The position numbers were made by a program, and so were the translations under genes. Of a DNA stretch of 46,270 nucleotides, positions 7,930-16,685 are shown piece by piece. Numbering within the stretch: position 1 is the stretch's first letter; the number at the start of each line of letters is the position of its first letter. Below the pieces are notes generated by a model. That model was given only the letters and a program-made list of their open reading frames with translations. It searched no databases and was not told where the DNA came from. The DNA lies in the NCBI GenBank assembly GCA_964480425.1, contig CAYZPY010000004.1, forward strand, positions 1 through 46,270. Reading direction: 5' to 3'. Origin of the DNA: CAYYMD01 sp964480425. Its GTDB lineage: Bacteria > Planctomycetota > Phycisphaerae > SM23-33.

Positions 7930-9729
7930 TCAGATGTTTTCGTCATCGTCGCCGTTTTCCGGGCGGGTGGCTGCGGGTTTTGTTTTGGGTGCAGGCGGGG
8001 GCTTGGGGCAGGTCATATGTTTAATGTGGCCCACGAACACGCCCAGTTCGGGACCCGGCTCGGTCCTGAAGCGGATGGAATCGTTTTTAAGCCGGCCCGA
8101 AAGCATTGTCCCGTCGAACAGTTTTATTTTCACCGCGCCGGGAGTGCTCTTTTCGGGAAGGAAAGTAATTTTTGCAATATCGCAGGATTTTACCCGCACC
8201 GTCTCGTATCGTGTCTGCACCGGAAGGAACTCGTCCACTATCCGCCCGCGGAGGGTGTCTTCGTTTCTGGTTTTCAACTCGGCCAGTTCCTCCTGGTCGC
8301 CCGCCGATCCGGCGGGGTTGAGTATGAATTGCATTATCAGCTGCCTGCGGACCTCCAGTGTCGGTCCCAGGTCCAGTTTCATCGCAAACTCGCTCGGCGC
8401 CAGCAGACCCGAGAGCACCGAACCGTTGGTGAACACCGCACGGTGGAGACCGCTGTCGGGCGTGTCCAGAATGACGGCGTGCAAATCGTCGGGATTCAGC
8501 TTCAGGCGCCCGTACTCCGTGAGAAAATGCAGGTCAACGTCCTCTGGCTCGAAGAAAAGCCGCTGCCCGGACCGCAGAACGACGACCGGCTGGGTTATCT
8601 TGACCTCCTCGGGGTGCTGAGGCGATATCCTGAACGAGCATGCCAGAAGTTTGTGCGCCGGGATGGACATCTCGTTACCGCCGGTCAGGCGGATGCGCAC
8701 CGGTCCGTTCAGCAGCCTGCCGGCGGGAACCTGACCGTCGGTCAGCCCCACGTGTACGTAAGGGTCCGCCGGAGAGGGGACTCTCAATCCGATGACGTCC
8801 TTGGCCGGAAGGGTCAACTTGCCGTAGAACGTCCCAATGACGAATTCCTTATTTAGTAAGGTTCCCAGCAGTTCGTCCTCGTTTTTCAAAACCACGATGT
8901 CGTGCTGATCGTGGCGGGGCAGTTCCAGTTTGCCCAGCACGGTCCCGCCCATGTTGACGATTATCCTTCGCAACGGGGCGGGCACCCCGTGCAACTCGCG
9001 CGAGGGCTTGAAGTCCTTAAGGAATTTCTGCGATTCGCTCCATGACCGGCGCTGAGCGTGGAAGAAACACAGCGCCCGGGTTTTGCCCGGCGGGACCTTG
9101 AGGTTGAAGTAGTAGTAAATATTGTCTTGTCCGACGTTGTATTGCACGCGGGGCTTGACGTTGGCGCTGGGAGAGGCGAACACCTGGATAATGTTGGGGC
9201 GCGACGAGCCCGAGGAGTTGCTGGTGACCAACCCCCAGTCCCTGGGCGTGAGCGAATTATTGCCGCTGGTGCTGTGAACCATCTGGATCGAGCTGCCGAA
9301 GCCGGAGTAATAGCGAATGTTAAGGTTCTGGGCGTTGCCGGTTGAGTTTTCGTAAATATCTATCCACCGGCAGTATCCGGCCTTCTTGTTGACGTAAATC
9401 CGGCGCCAAATGCGCACCGAGTTGCGGTTCCAGGGTCCCAGTTCTAGTTCCGTTCCGTCCTGACTTATGCGGGCCGCGCTGTTGCTGACGTTGAAGATCG
9501 CCCCGTCGACCTGGAGAATCATCCCGCCGTCGTAGGCGTCATTGGAGCCGTTGTTGACCTTGCCGTTGTTGTATAGGTCCCACACGTACCCCGCCGAGTC
9601 GTTGTGACGCCAGGGCCAGATGTTGTATTGTTTTCCGTCGGTGATGAGGATACCATTCTGCCCTGCCGCGCAAACTCCCGCCAGCACCAAGGCCGCCGCT
9701 GTCATCGATATTATCCGCGTGGTGTTCAT
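7930..9729 (-). CDS. Secreted multi-module protein, tandem paralogue 1 (function unknown)
   Basis: About 599 residues with an N-terminal signal peptide (hydrophobic ISMTAAALVLAGVCAAG). The start at 9729 is preferred over 9735 because AGGA lies seven bases ahead of it. The N-terminal third has WPWRHNDSAGYVWDLYNNG, then YDGGM, WRRIYV and YCRWIDIYEN, which reads as a beta-rich domain. The rest is built from repeated modules of 40-50 residues with the pattern hydrophobic-(T/N)-(D/N)-G-x-x-L-x-G-x-(L/I), for example LTDGQVPAGRL and LFDGTMLSGRL. These resemble small Sm-like beta-barrels, but that is an inference. It lacks the C-terminal helical repeat seen in paralogues 2 and 3 and ends in a Pro/acidic tail. 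I do not recognise a named family. Confidence 0.85.
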   Translation of the reverse strand: MNTTRIISMTAAALVLAGVCAAGQNGILITDGKQYNIWPWRHNDSAGYVWDLYNNGKVNNGSNDAYDGGMILQVDGAIFNVSNSAARISQDGTELELGPWNRNSVRIWRRIYVNKKAGYCRWIDIYENSTGNAQNLNIRYYSGFGSSIQMVHSTSGNNSLTPRDWGLVTSNSSGSSRPNIIQVFASPSANVKPRVQYNVGQDNIYYYFNLKVPPGKTRALCFFHAQRRSWSESQKFLKDFKPSRELHGVPAPLRRIIVNMGGTVLGKLELPRHDQHDIVVLKNEDELLGTLLNKEFVIGTFYGKLTLPAKDVIGLRVPSPADPYVHVGLTDGQVPAGRLLNGPVRIRLTGGNEMSIPAHKLLACSFRISPQHPEEVKITQPVVVLRSGQRLFFEPEDVDLHFLTEYGRLKLNPDDLHAVILDTPDSGLHRAVFTNGSVLSGLLAPSEFAMKLDLGPTLEVRRQLIMQFILNPAGSAGDQEELAELKTRNEDTLRGRIVDEFLPVQTRYETVRVKSCDIAKITFLPEKSTPGAVKIKLFDGTMLSGRLKNDSIRFRTEPGPELGVFVGHIKHMTCPKPPPAPKTKPAATRPENGDDDENI

Positions 9730-9761
9730 TATCATGTCCTGTTGTTATGTCGTTTGCCGAA

Positions 9762-11735
9762 TTACTTTATCGGTGAAAACACTCTTCCGGAACTCCCGCC
9801 TGATGGTTTCGCCTCCCCGCCCAGGCGCTCTATGACGTGTCTTATGCGCTGCTGTACTTCCGGATCGTTGGTCTTTAGATATTTCTGAAGCAGTGGGACA
9901 ATCTCCTTGCCCATTGCGACCAGTTCCTCGGTGGCGTCCTGTCGGTCCTTATAACTCTCGGCGCCCAGTTGTCCGACCAGTTTCTCTATTTTTTCCATTA
10001 CCTCCTCGGGGGGAAGGGCCTGGGGGCGGGTGATGCTCAGGCACTGGTTGGGGCAGATCGCCAGTTGCGGTCCGGGTTTGATCTCGAATCGCAACTCGTC
10101 CTGCGTCAATTGCCCCCGCAGCACCGACCCGTCCCATAGTTGGACCACGGCCCGTCCCAGGTGCGTCGTGCTGAATGTCATGGTCTTGATGCTCCGCGGG
10201 TGGAGCGTGACCTGGGAGCCGTAATCGGTCCGGATTACTATCTCTTTGTCGCCAAGCCGACCGAACAACTCGTCGCCATTGGTCATCTTCACGCCGGTCA
10301 GCGGGGGCGGCGAACCCTCCTCGGGCGAGAATTGCAGTTTGGCCACCAGGTTGCGGTTTATCCTCAGCCGCGGTCCCAGCGTTAATTTCAGGGTGATGTT
10401 TCCCGCCTCGAGCACGCCGCCCAGGCGCGAGCCGTTGAGGAACTCGGCCTTGTGGAGCCCGTGCCCGGGGTTGTCCATGTTTATGACGAACAGGTCCTCC
10501 CCGCTGAGCTCCACCGATCCGTATCTGGTCCTGAAGTTCAGTTCCACATCGGCCGGGTCAAACGCCAGGCTGTCGCCGGTCCGCAGTATGGCGAGGGGAC
10601 CGGTGAATTCGATTTCCTCCGGACGCTGTTTGGATATCTTGTAGGACCATTGTTTTATCCTGTCGAACGGTATCTCCAGCGTGCTTCCCACGGACATTTT
10701 GAGTTTGAGTTTTTGCCCCTTGATGGTTCCGCAAAGTATCTGTCCGTTCGTCATCGCCACGTGCAGACGGGCGTCGCCGGCGCCTTGGGGCAGTACCATG
10801 CCGATTACCTTTTCGGCGGGAATTTCGATGGTGTCGAAAAACGTATCGACGACGAATTTGTCGTTTAAAACCCGGCCGAATTTCATGTCGCCGGTGCTTT
10901 CGACGATCTTGTCCGCCGCGTCAGAGCGCTCCAGGTGTATGCCGCCAAGGTACGAACCGGTCGAGAAGTTTGCTATAATCCGCCGCAGCGGCGCGGGGAC
11001 CATGCGAATTTCCCTGGTGTGGTCGAAGTCCTCCAGAAATTTCTGGGCGTTCGCCATGGACCTTCTCTGTGCGTGGAACAGGCAAAGCGCCGCCGCCTTG
11101 CCGGGCTTTATTTCAAGATTGGCGTTGTAATAAACGTTGTCATTGCCCATGTTATACTGACAGCGGGGGATGAATTTCGATTTGGGAGAGGCCAGAACCT
11201 GTGCGATGTTAGGTCGGCTTCCGCCGGACATGCTGATTACCAGCCCCCAGTCTTCGGGCGTAATCCCGCTGCCGCCCGAAGAACTCCTGACCGAATTCAC
11301 CAAGGTGCCCATGTTCGAATAGTAACGGACCTGAGCCGTCTGCTTGGTGTTGGACGTGTTCTCGAAAATGTCTATCCACCGGCAGTAATTTTTTTCGATG
11401 TCTACGTAAACCCGGCGCCACACGCGGATTTGTCCGTGATTCCACGGTCCTATCTCGATTTCCGTGTTGCCCTCGTTCACCCGTGCCGTATTGCTGTTGA
11501 AATTCGCCCCGCCCAACTGGAGACGCATACCCCCGTCATAGGCGTCGCTGGTGCCGTCGTTCACCATGCCGTTGGTGTAAATGTCCCACACGTACCCGGC
11601 CGAGTCGTTGTGACGCCAGGGCCAGTTGCCCAGAGCCCGGCCCTTGGAAAGGTGGATGCCTTTGTTTCCACCAAAACACATCGAAACTGAAACAGTAAAA
11701 ACGCATAGTATCGTTATTTTCGTCGCTTGTCTCAT
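9762..11735 (-). CDS. Secreted multi-module protein, tandem paralogue 2 (function unknown)
   Basis: About 657 residues. The ATG at 11735 puts the signal-peptide-like segment (ITILCVFTVSVSMCFGG) at the N-terminus; a GTG at 11753 is the alternative. The N-terminal domain matches paralogue 1 (WPWRHNDSAGYVWDIYTNG, YCRWIDIFEN). The middle and C-terminal parts match paralogue 3 almost word for word (FSTGSYLGG, INMDNPGHGLHKAEFLNGSR, LHPRSIKTMTFSTTHLGRAV, CPNQCLSITRPQALPP). The L-x-x-G-D/Q-x-L-x-G modules occur five or more times. The end is a short HEAT-like helical domain (ESYKDRQDATEELVAMGKE, then DPEVQQRIRHVIERL). The gene starts 95 bases after paralogue 3 ends and is followed after 32 bases by paralogue 1, so the three probably form one operon. 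Confidence 0.85.
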   Translation of the reverse strand: MRQATKITILCVFTVSVSMCFGGNKGIHLSKGRALGNWPWRHNDSAGYVWDIYTNGMVNDGTSDAYDGGMRLQLGGANFNSNTARVNEGNTEIEIGPWNHGQIRVWRRVYVDIEKNYCRWIDIFENTSNTKQTAQVRYYSNMGTLVNSVRSSSGGSGITPEDWGLVISMSGGSRPNIAQVLASPKSKFIPRCQYNMGNDNVYYNANLEIKPGKAAALCLFHAQRRSMANAQKFLEDFDHTREIRMVPAPLRRIIANFSTGSYLGGIHLERSDAADKIVESTGDMKFGRVLNDKFVVDTFFDTIEIPAEKVIGMVLPQGAGDARLHVAMTNGQILCGTIKGQKLKLKMSVGSTLEIPFDRIKQWSYKISKQRPEEIEFTGPLAILRTGDSLAFDPADVELNFRTRYGSVELSGEDLFVINMDNPGHGLHKAEFLNGSRLGGVLEAGNITLKLTLGPRLRINRNLVAKLQFSPEEGSPPPLTGVKMTNGDELFGRLGDKEIVIRTDYGSQVTLHPRSIKTMTFSTTHLGRAVVQLWDGSVLRGQLTQDELRFEIKPGPQLAICPNQCLSITRPQALPPEEVMEKIEKLVGQLGAESYKDRQDATEELVAMGKEIVPLLQKYLKTNDPEVQQRIRHVIERLGGEAKPSGGSSGRVFSPIK

Positions 11736-11830
11736 TGTTCTGTCTCGTGTCACGGTTGGAATTATCAGTTTATTATGAAGATTTCCTCGACGCCCTGGAT
11801 TTCCACTCCTGTATATTCTTCGACTGGCGT

Positions 11831-13843
11831 TTATTCGTCTTGGCCGAGCCGTTCCACAACGTGCCTGATTCGCTGCTGGACCTCAGGGTCGTTGCTGTTG
11901 AGATATTTTTGGAGCAGTGGGATTATCTCCCTGCCCATGGCGACCAGTTCCTCGGTGGCGTCCTGTCGGTCCTTGTAACTCTCGGCGCCGAGTTGTCCGA
12001 CCAGTTTCTCTATTTTTTCCATTACCTCCCGGGGCGGAAGGGCCTGTGGGCGGGTTATGCTCAGGCACTGGTTGGGGCAGATCGCCAGTTGCGGTCCGGG
12101 TTTGATCTCGAATTTCAGATCATCCTGCATCAATTGCCCCCGCAGCACCGACCCGTCCCACAATCTCGCCACGGCCCGTCCGAGGTGCGTCGTGCTGAAC
12201 GACATGCTTTTGATGTTCCGCGGGTGGAGGGTGACCTTCGAGTCGTAATCGGTCCGGATCGTGATTTGCTCCTCGCCCAGTCGGCCGAACAACTCGTCGC
12301 CGTTAGTGAGTTTCACGTTCGTCAAAGGCGCCGGCGAGACCGATTCGGGGGCGAATTGCAGTTTGGCCACCAGGTTGCGGTTTATCCTCATCCGCGGTCC
12401 CAGCGTTAATTTCAGGGTGATGTTTTCCGCATCGAGCATGCCGCCCAGGCGCGAGCCGTTGAGGAACTCGGCCTTGTGGAGCCCGTGTCCGGGATTGTCC
12501 ATGTTGATAAGCAGGAGGTTTTTCGGATTCAGTTGAATCGTTCCGTGGCGAGTGACGAATTTCAAATCCAGATTGGAGGTGTCGAACGCTATGAGGTCGC
12601 CGGTTCTCAATATCGCCGCCGGTCCGGCGAATTCGATTACTTCGGGCCTGTCGGCGGAAATTTTATACGACCACTGGCGGATGTTTTCCATCGGTATATC
12701 CAGCGTGCTTCCCATGGACATTTTGAGTTTGAGTTTTTGTCCCTTGATGATTCCGCACAGGATCTGCCCGTCGGTAAGCGCCACGCGGACCAGGTCCTCG
12801 GAGACGCCTTGGGGAAAGGACATGCCCAGCACCCTGGCGGCGGGGACCTCGATTGTGTCGAAAAAGGTCTCCACGACGAACTTTTCGTTGAGAACCTGGC
12901 CGAACTTGGCGTCCCCGCTGGTCTCGACGATTTTGTCGGTGTCCGCGGAGCGGTCCAGGTGCATGCCGCCAAGGTACGAACCGGTCGAGAAATTAACGAT
13001 GCGCTTCCTCGCCGCAGGCGAAAGGTCATTGAGAATCGTGTAAACTCGAAAGTCTTTTAACGTCTTGAGGTGCTCGTCCACGCTGCGCCCCTGCGACTCG
13101 AAGTAGCACAGGATTGCGGTGTCGCCGGCAGGGACCGTCAGATTCCAGCGGACGTAAATCTGGTTGTTTTGAATCTGCACGGTGGGGCGGATCTTCGAAC
13201 GCTTCCCGCAAACCACGTGCAGCAGCACCGGAACGTTGTTGCCCCCGCTGGTCTCGGTGATAAACGCCCAGTCTTTCTCGTCGAAGGTATTTTTACCCGA
13301 CGACGTTACCGTGCGCCCGATCGTGTAGTTCGTGGCCGAGTATATCTGCACCGGGACGGTTATTTCGCTTTTGGTGGGATTTTCGAAAATGTCCAGCCAC
13401 CTCGCCATGCCCCGGTCACGGTAAATTTTTACCCGCCGGTGCATCCGGAGGTTGTTGTTGCTGTAGGGGCCGATTTCGATTTCATCGCCTTTTTCGTTCA
13501 CCCAGCCGTATCCCGCGGATTGCACGTTCGAACCCCGCACCTGGCAGTAGAGCCCGCCGCTGTATGCGTAGTTGGTGCCCTGTCCCACCGAACCGTAATG
13601 CTGTATGTTCCAGCGGAAGCCCGCCCCGTCGTTCAGGGTGAAATCGAAGCCAACCTTGCGCGCCCTGTCTACGTGCACGCCGGGAATGGTCGCGCTGTCG
13701 CCCCCGGGCGGCGCGGGTGATTCCTCGGCGACCATGGCCCTTGGGGGTATAATCCGTAAATCCGCCGCTGATTTCCCGGCCCAAAGCACGCCAAACAGAA
13801 CCGTCGCCGCGCATAATCCCGCTGTGAGTTTCCGTGTTTTCAT
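11831..13843 (-). CDS. Secreted multi-module protein, tandem paralogue 3 (function unknown)
   Basis: About 670 residues. The ATG at 13843 gives a regular signal peptide (MKTRKLTAGLCAATVLFG, cleavage near KSAA) and has AAAGG nine bases ahead; the longer frame from 13879 adds an unlikely leader. The N-terminal third is clearly diverged from paralogues 1 and 2: FDFTLNDGAGFRWN replaces the WPWRHNDSAGYVWD block, although MARWLDIFEN is kept. From FSTGSYLGGMHLDRSADTD onward it is nearly identical to paralogue 2, at DNA level as well. It carries the same repeated beta modules and HEAT-like C-terminus (DPEVQQRIRHVVERLGQDE). First gene of the tandem set; role unknown, presumably outside the cytoplasm. 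Confidence 0.85.
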   Translation of the reverse strand: MKTRKLTAGLCAATVLFGVLWAGKSAADLRIIPPRAMVAEESPAPPGGDSATIPGVHVDRARKVGFDFTLNDGAGFRWNIQHYGSVGQGTNYAYSGGLYCQVRGSNVQSAGYGWVNEKGDEIEIGPYSNNNLRMHRRVKIYRDRGMARWLDIFENPTKSEITVPVQIYSATNYTIGRTVTSSGKNTFDEKDWAFITETSGGNNVPVLLHVVCGKRSKIRPTVQIQNNQIYVRWNLTVPAGDTAILCYFESQGRSVDEHLKTLKDFRVYTILNDLSPAARKRIVNFSTGSYLGGMHLDRSADTDKIVETSGDAKFGQVLNEKFVVETFFDTIEVPAARVLGMSFPQGVSEDLVRVALTDGQILCGIIKGQKLKLKMSMGSTLDIPMENIRQWSYKISADRPEVIEFAGPAAILRTGDLIAFDTSNLDLKFVTRHGTIQLNPKNLLLINMDNPGHGLHKAEFLNGSRLGGMLDAENITLKLTLGPRMRINRNLVAKLQFAPESVSPAPLTNVKLTNGDELFGRLGEEQITIRTDYDSKVTLHPRNIKSMSFSTTHLGRAVARLWDGSVLRGQLMQDDLKFEIKPGPQLAICPNQCLSITRPQALPPREVMEKIEKLVGQLGAESYKDRQDATEELVAMGREIIPLLQKYLNSNDPEVQQRIRHVVERLGQDE

Positions 13844-14008
13844 TATCGGCGCCTTTCCTACCGGACGGTAATCCGTCAAGTTTATTGATATTTTAACAAA
13901 TAGACGAAATTAATCCCGGCGGGTTCCGTTTAATATAAGGAAAATTGAAGCACAATCGATTCCACCATAGCGCCGATTATATTATGATGCATCTGCCGGG
14001 AAAATACC

Positions 14009-14848
14009 ATGAGAATTCGATTATTAGCCATCGACCTGGACGGGACGCTGCTTAACTCCGCCAAGCAGGTCACAAAGACCACCGCCGAGATTCTGCGGAC
14101 CGCCCGGGAGCAGACCGGCGTGCGGATTGTGCTGGCATCGGCGCGTCCGCCGCGGAGCGTGATGCCGTTTTACGAGCTGCTGGACCTGGATACGCCGATG
14201 ATAAACTACAATGGCGCATTGGTTTACGAACCGCCCTCGGGGCACGTCATCTGGCATCGCCCCGTGGCAAAAAAAACCGCATGGCGGATAGTGCGGATAG
14301 CAAGGGAAATACACCCCGATGTGCTCGTCTCGGCGGAAATCCTCGACAAGTGGTACACCGATAAATTCGACCCGAAATTTCTCACCGAGACGGCCAAGCA
14401 CTTCAAGCCGGACATCGTGGCTCCGATCGACAGTTGGCTGACGCGATCGGTGACAAAACTGCTGCTGCTGGCGTGCGGACCGCCGCTGGTGCGGATCGCA
14501 TCGGGCATACTGGGGCAACTACCGCACCAGGTGACGATTCTCAAGACCGAGGATTACCTCCTTCAGATAATGCACAGCACGGTCTCCAAGCTCCAGGCGC
14601 TTCGGATCGTGGCGGGGGAGTTGGGCACCTCCCGCGAGCAGATAATGGCCATCGGCGACAACGTCAACGACATCGAGATGCTGCGCTGGGCCAGCGTGGG
14701 CGTGGCGATGGACAACGCGCCGGAGAAGGTCAAGGCGGCGGCTAAAATTATCGCCGACCATCACGACAACGACGGTGCGGCAAAGGCGATCAGGGACGTC
14801 ATCCTGCGCGGCGCCAGCGGCAATCCCGCCACGCGGGTGATGTGGTGA
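14009..14848 (+). CDS. Cof-type HAD-superfamily phosphatase
   Basis: A 279-residue haloacid dehalogenase-superfamily hydrolase of the Cof/IIB subfamily, whose members dephosphorylate sugar phosphates or nucleotides in the cytoplasm. Motif I is AIDLDGTLLNS with both catalytic Asp residues (D9 and D11). Motif II is IVLASARPPRSV. A large cap domain follows. The C-terminal motif GDNVNDIEMLRWASVGVAM supplies the Mg-binding acidic residues and the characteristic 'G.AMdNA' end. Substrate cannot be told from sequence. It is divergent from the paralogue array and precedes hisD by 98 bases. Confidence 0.9.
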   Translation: MRIRLLAIDLDGTLLNSAKQVTKTTAEILRTAREQTGVRIVLASARPPRSVMPFYELLDLDTPMINYNGALVYEPPSGHVIWHRPVAKKTAWRIVRIAREIHPDVLVSAEILDKWYTDKFDPKFLTETAKHFKPDIVAPIDSWLTRSVTKLLLLACGPPLVRIASGILGQLPHQVTILKTEDYLLQIMHSTVSKLQALRIVAGELGTSREQIMAIGDNVNDIEMLRWASVGVAMDNAPEKVKAAAKIIADHHDNDGAAKAIRDVILRGASGNPATRVMW

Positions 14849-14946
14849 ACAACCTGTGATTGCACATTTTGTCTCGTAGGCGTATTTTATCTGCGCTTTT
14901 CTCGGAATCCTCCGCATACGGTCCACCGGATGATGGAGCACAAACC

Positions 14947-16311
14947 ATGAGCATAAGAATTATAAATACATCACGTAAAGGCGGTCCCGCCGAAGTGGCC
15001 GAACTGCTCGAACACATCCGCGCAGGCGGGCTCGTCGCTCAAGGCGGGCCTTCGCAGGCGGAAATTCGAAATATCGTGGCCGACACCATCCGTTCCGTGG
15101 CCAAGGATGGCGACCGGCGGATAATCGCCGACACCGCCAGACTGCACGGCGTGGAACTGGTGCCGCAGCGATTCGGCGCCAGTGAGGATGAGATCAACGC
15201 GGCCTACAGCCGAGTAAGAGAGGATGGGCGGATTATGGGCGTTATCGCCCGCGCTATCGAGAATGTCCGCCGCTACCAGCAGAAGATACTGGACACACTG
15301 ATAAGCGCGATTAACCGCCCGGACCTGCTGGACGACGAGCATCGACAACTGGGTTTGTCGTTCACGCCCATCAAACGTCTGGGCGTTTACGTGCCCGGCG
15401 GGCGGGCGGTGTATCCGTCTTCGTTGATTATGACGGCCGTTCCGGCGCAGGCGGCGGGCGTGGAGGACATCGCCGTAGTCACGCCGCCGAACGCCGAGGG
15501 AGGGGTAAATCCGTTGATACTTGCCACGGCTAAGCATCTGGGGCTTAAAGAGATATACCACGTTTCGGGCGTGGCGGGCCTGGCAGCACTTGCCTGCGGC
15601 ACACAGAGCATCTTCCCGTCGGTTGACATGATTGTCGGACCGGGAAACGCCTTCATCGCCGAGACTAAGAGGCAGCTATTCGGCAGGGTGGGCATAGACA
15701 GCATCGCCGGTCCCTCGGAGGTGCTTATAATCGCGGATGAATCGGCAAGGGGCGACTGGGTCGCCGCCGACATGCTCGCCCAGGCAGAGCACGCGCCCGG
15801 CTCGGCCGTGCTCGTTACCGATTCTAACAGACTGGCCGAATGTGTGGCCGGCGAGATAGACGCACAACTGGACGGGTTGGAGCGCGCCGACGACGCGCGC
15901 AACGCCATCGAACGATACAGCGCCGTTATCGTCGTTTCCGACCTGCCCGCCGCATGCGCCATGACCAACGAGTTCGCGCCGGAGCACCTCCAGATTATCG
16001 TCGCCGGCGACGCCGAGAAGGACGTCCTGTCGCGCATACGAAACGCCGGGGCGATATTCGTCGGACAATACACGCCCGTGCCGCTGGGCGATTATTACGC
16101 CGGACCGAGCCACGTTCTGCCCACCGGCGCCACGGCCAGGTTCTCCTCGGCGCTTAGTTGCCTGGATTTCCTCAAGTCCTCCAGCGTAATTCGTTACGAC
16201 GATCGCGCCCTTGCCGACGACGCCGACGACGTGACCGAGTTCGCACGACGGGAAGGACTGACGGCACATGCTCGTGCAGTAGATATTAGAAGCCGCGAAT
16301 TACGCGAATAA
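14947..16311 (+). CDS. hisD: Histidinol dehydrogenase
   Basis: Catalyses the last two steps of histidine synthesis, L-histidinol to L-histidine with two NAD+, in the cytoplasm. It has 454 residues; the family is usually about 430. Diagnostic segments are DMIVGPGNAFIAETKR, GIDSIAGPSEVLIIAD, the catalytic NEFAPEHLQI (Glu-His pair), and GPSHVLPTGATARF. The ATG at 14947 has GGAG eight bases upstream; the frame remains open to a TTG at 14860, which would add an unrelated leader. A weak promoter-like pair (TTGCAC at 14860, TATTTT at 14883) lies ahead. The last seven codons and the TAA stop lie inside a dispersed 21-bp repeat, so the C-terminus (RSRELRE) appears to be repeat-derived. Confidence 0.96.
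   Translation: MSIRIINTSRKGGPAEVAELLEHIRAGGLVAQGGPSQAEIRNIVADTIRSVAKDGDRRIIADTARLHGVELVPQRFGASEDEINAAYSRVREDGRIMGVIARAIENVRRYQQKILDTLISAINRPDLLDDEHRQLGLSFTPIKRLGVYVPGGRAVYPSSLIMTAVPAQAAGVEDIAVVTPPNAEGGVNPLILATAKHLGLKEIYHVSGVAGLAALACGTQSIFPSVDMIVGPGNAFIAETKRQLFGRVGIDSIAGPSEVLIIADESARGDWVAADMLAQAEHAPGSAVLVTDSNRLAECVAGEIDAQLDGLERADDARNAIERYSAVIVVSDLPAACAMTNEFAPEHLQIIVAGDAEKDVLSRIRNAGAIFVGQYTPVPLGDYYAGPSHVLPTGATARFSSALSCLDFLKSSSVIRYDDRALADDADDVTEFARREGLTAHARAVDIRSRELRE
16291..16311 (+). repeat. Left 21-bp inverted repeat, overlaps the hisD stop codon
   Basis: Runs from AGCCGCG to GCGAATAA and ends exactly at the TAA of hisD (16309-16311). Inverted partner at 16658-16678 (20/21) and a direct-orientation relative at 17745-17765 (18/21). 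Just inside it is a 7-bp hairpin, CTTGCAT-agaggt-ATGCAAG (16318-16337). Confidence 0.8.
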
Positions 16312-16355
16312 AGGGCGCTTGCATAGAGGTATGCAAGAAACCTGGTTGCGGCTTT

Positions 16356-16640
16356 TTGGAAAAGGTTTACGAGAATGCTCTTGTGCACGAATTGCGCAAA
16401 TACGGATTTGAAGTAAAACGGCAGGTTGCGTTCCAGATATTTTACGACAGGGTTTTAGTCGGAGACTTTGCAGCCGACGTTGTTGTTGACGATAAATTTA
16501 TTATTGAAATAAAAGCGACAGAGAAAAATTCTGATATTTATAAAGCACAATTGATTAATTACCTTAAAGCTTCCGGACTGACGCTCGGTTTTGTGGTGAA
16601 TTTCGGAAAGGAACAGTGCGATTTTCAACGGATTGTTTAA
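16356..16640 (+). CDS. GxxExxY family protein, N-terminus uncertain
   Basis: The family motif is present as GFLEKVYENALVHELRKYGF, with the G, E and Y in register, followed by VGDFAADVVVDDKFIIEIKA and a NYLKASGLTLGFVVNFG end. Family members are usually about 125 residues, are PD-(D/E)XK-nuclease-like in fold, and have no settled function. The first possible start, TTG at 16356, falls inside the GxxExxY motif itself. The open frame continues upstream to 16290 with family-like residues (IKGACIEVCKKPGCG) but no ATG, GTG or TTG. The gene may therefore be 5'-truncated or decaying. Its base composition is much AT-richer than that of hisD and hisC, which suggests transfer. It lies inside the inverted-repeat unit 16291-16678. 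Confidence 0.75.
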   Translation: MEKVYENALVHELRKYGFEVKRQVAFQIFYDRVLVGDFAADVVVDDKFIIEIKATEKNSDIYKAQLINYLKASGLTLGFVVNFGKEQCDFQRIV

Positions 16641-16657
16641 ACAAAATAATTTTGTCG

Positions 16658-16678
16658 TTATTCGCGTAATTTGCGGCT
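16658..16678 (-). repeat. Right 21-bp inverted repeat, upstream of hisC
   Basis: Reads TTATTCGCGTAATTTGCGGC plus T on the plus strand, and pairs with the repeat at 16291-16311 with one mismatch. It occupies the position where the hisC ribosome binding site would be expected. Confidence 0.8.
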
Positions 16679-16685
16679 GATAAAA

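Larger units (their letters stand above)
16291..16678. mobile_element. Candidate inserted unit: GxxExxY gene bounded by 21-bp inverted repeats
   Basis: The left end at 16291-16311 (core CCGCGAATTACGCGAATAA) and the right end at 16658-16678 (reverse complement core CCGCAAATTACGCGAATAA) match at 20 of 21 positions and face each other. They enclose a GxxExxY gene that is visibly AT-richer than hisD and hisC. The unit splits the hisD-hisC pair: the left repeat overlaps the hisD stop codon and the right repeat ends seven bases before the hisC ATG. There is no transposase, so any movement would have to be in trans. A related solo copy lies after hisC at 17745. Confidence 0.55.
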
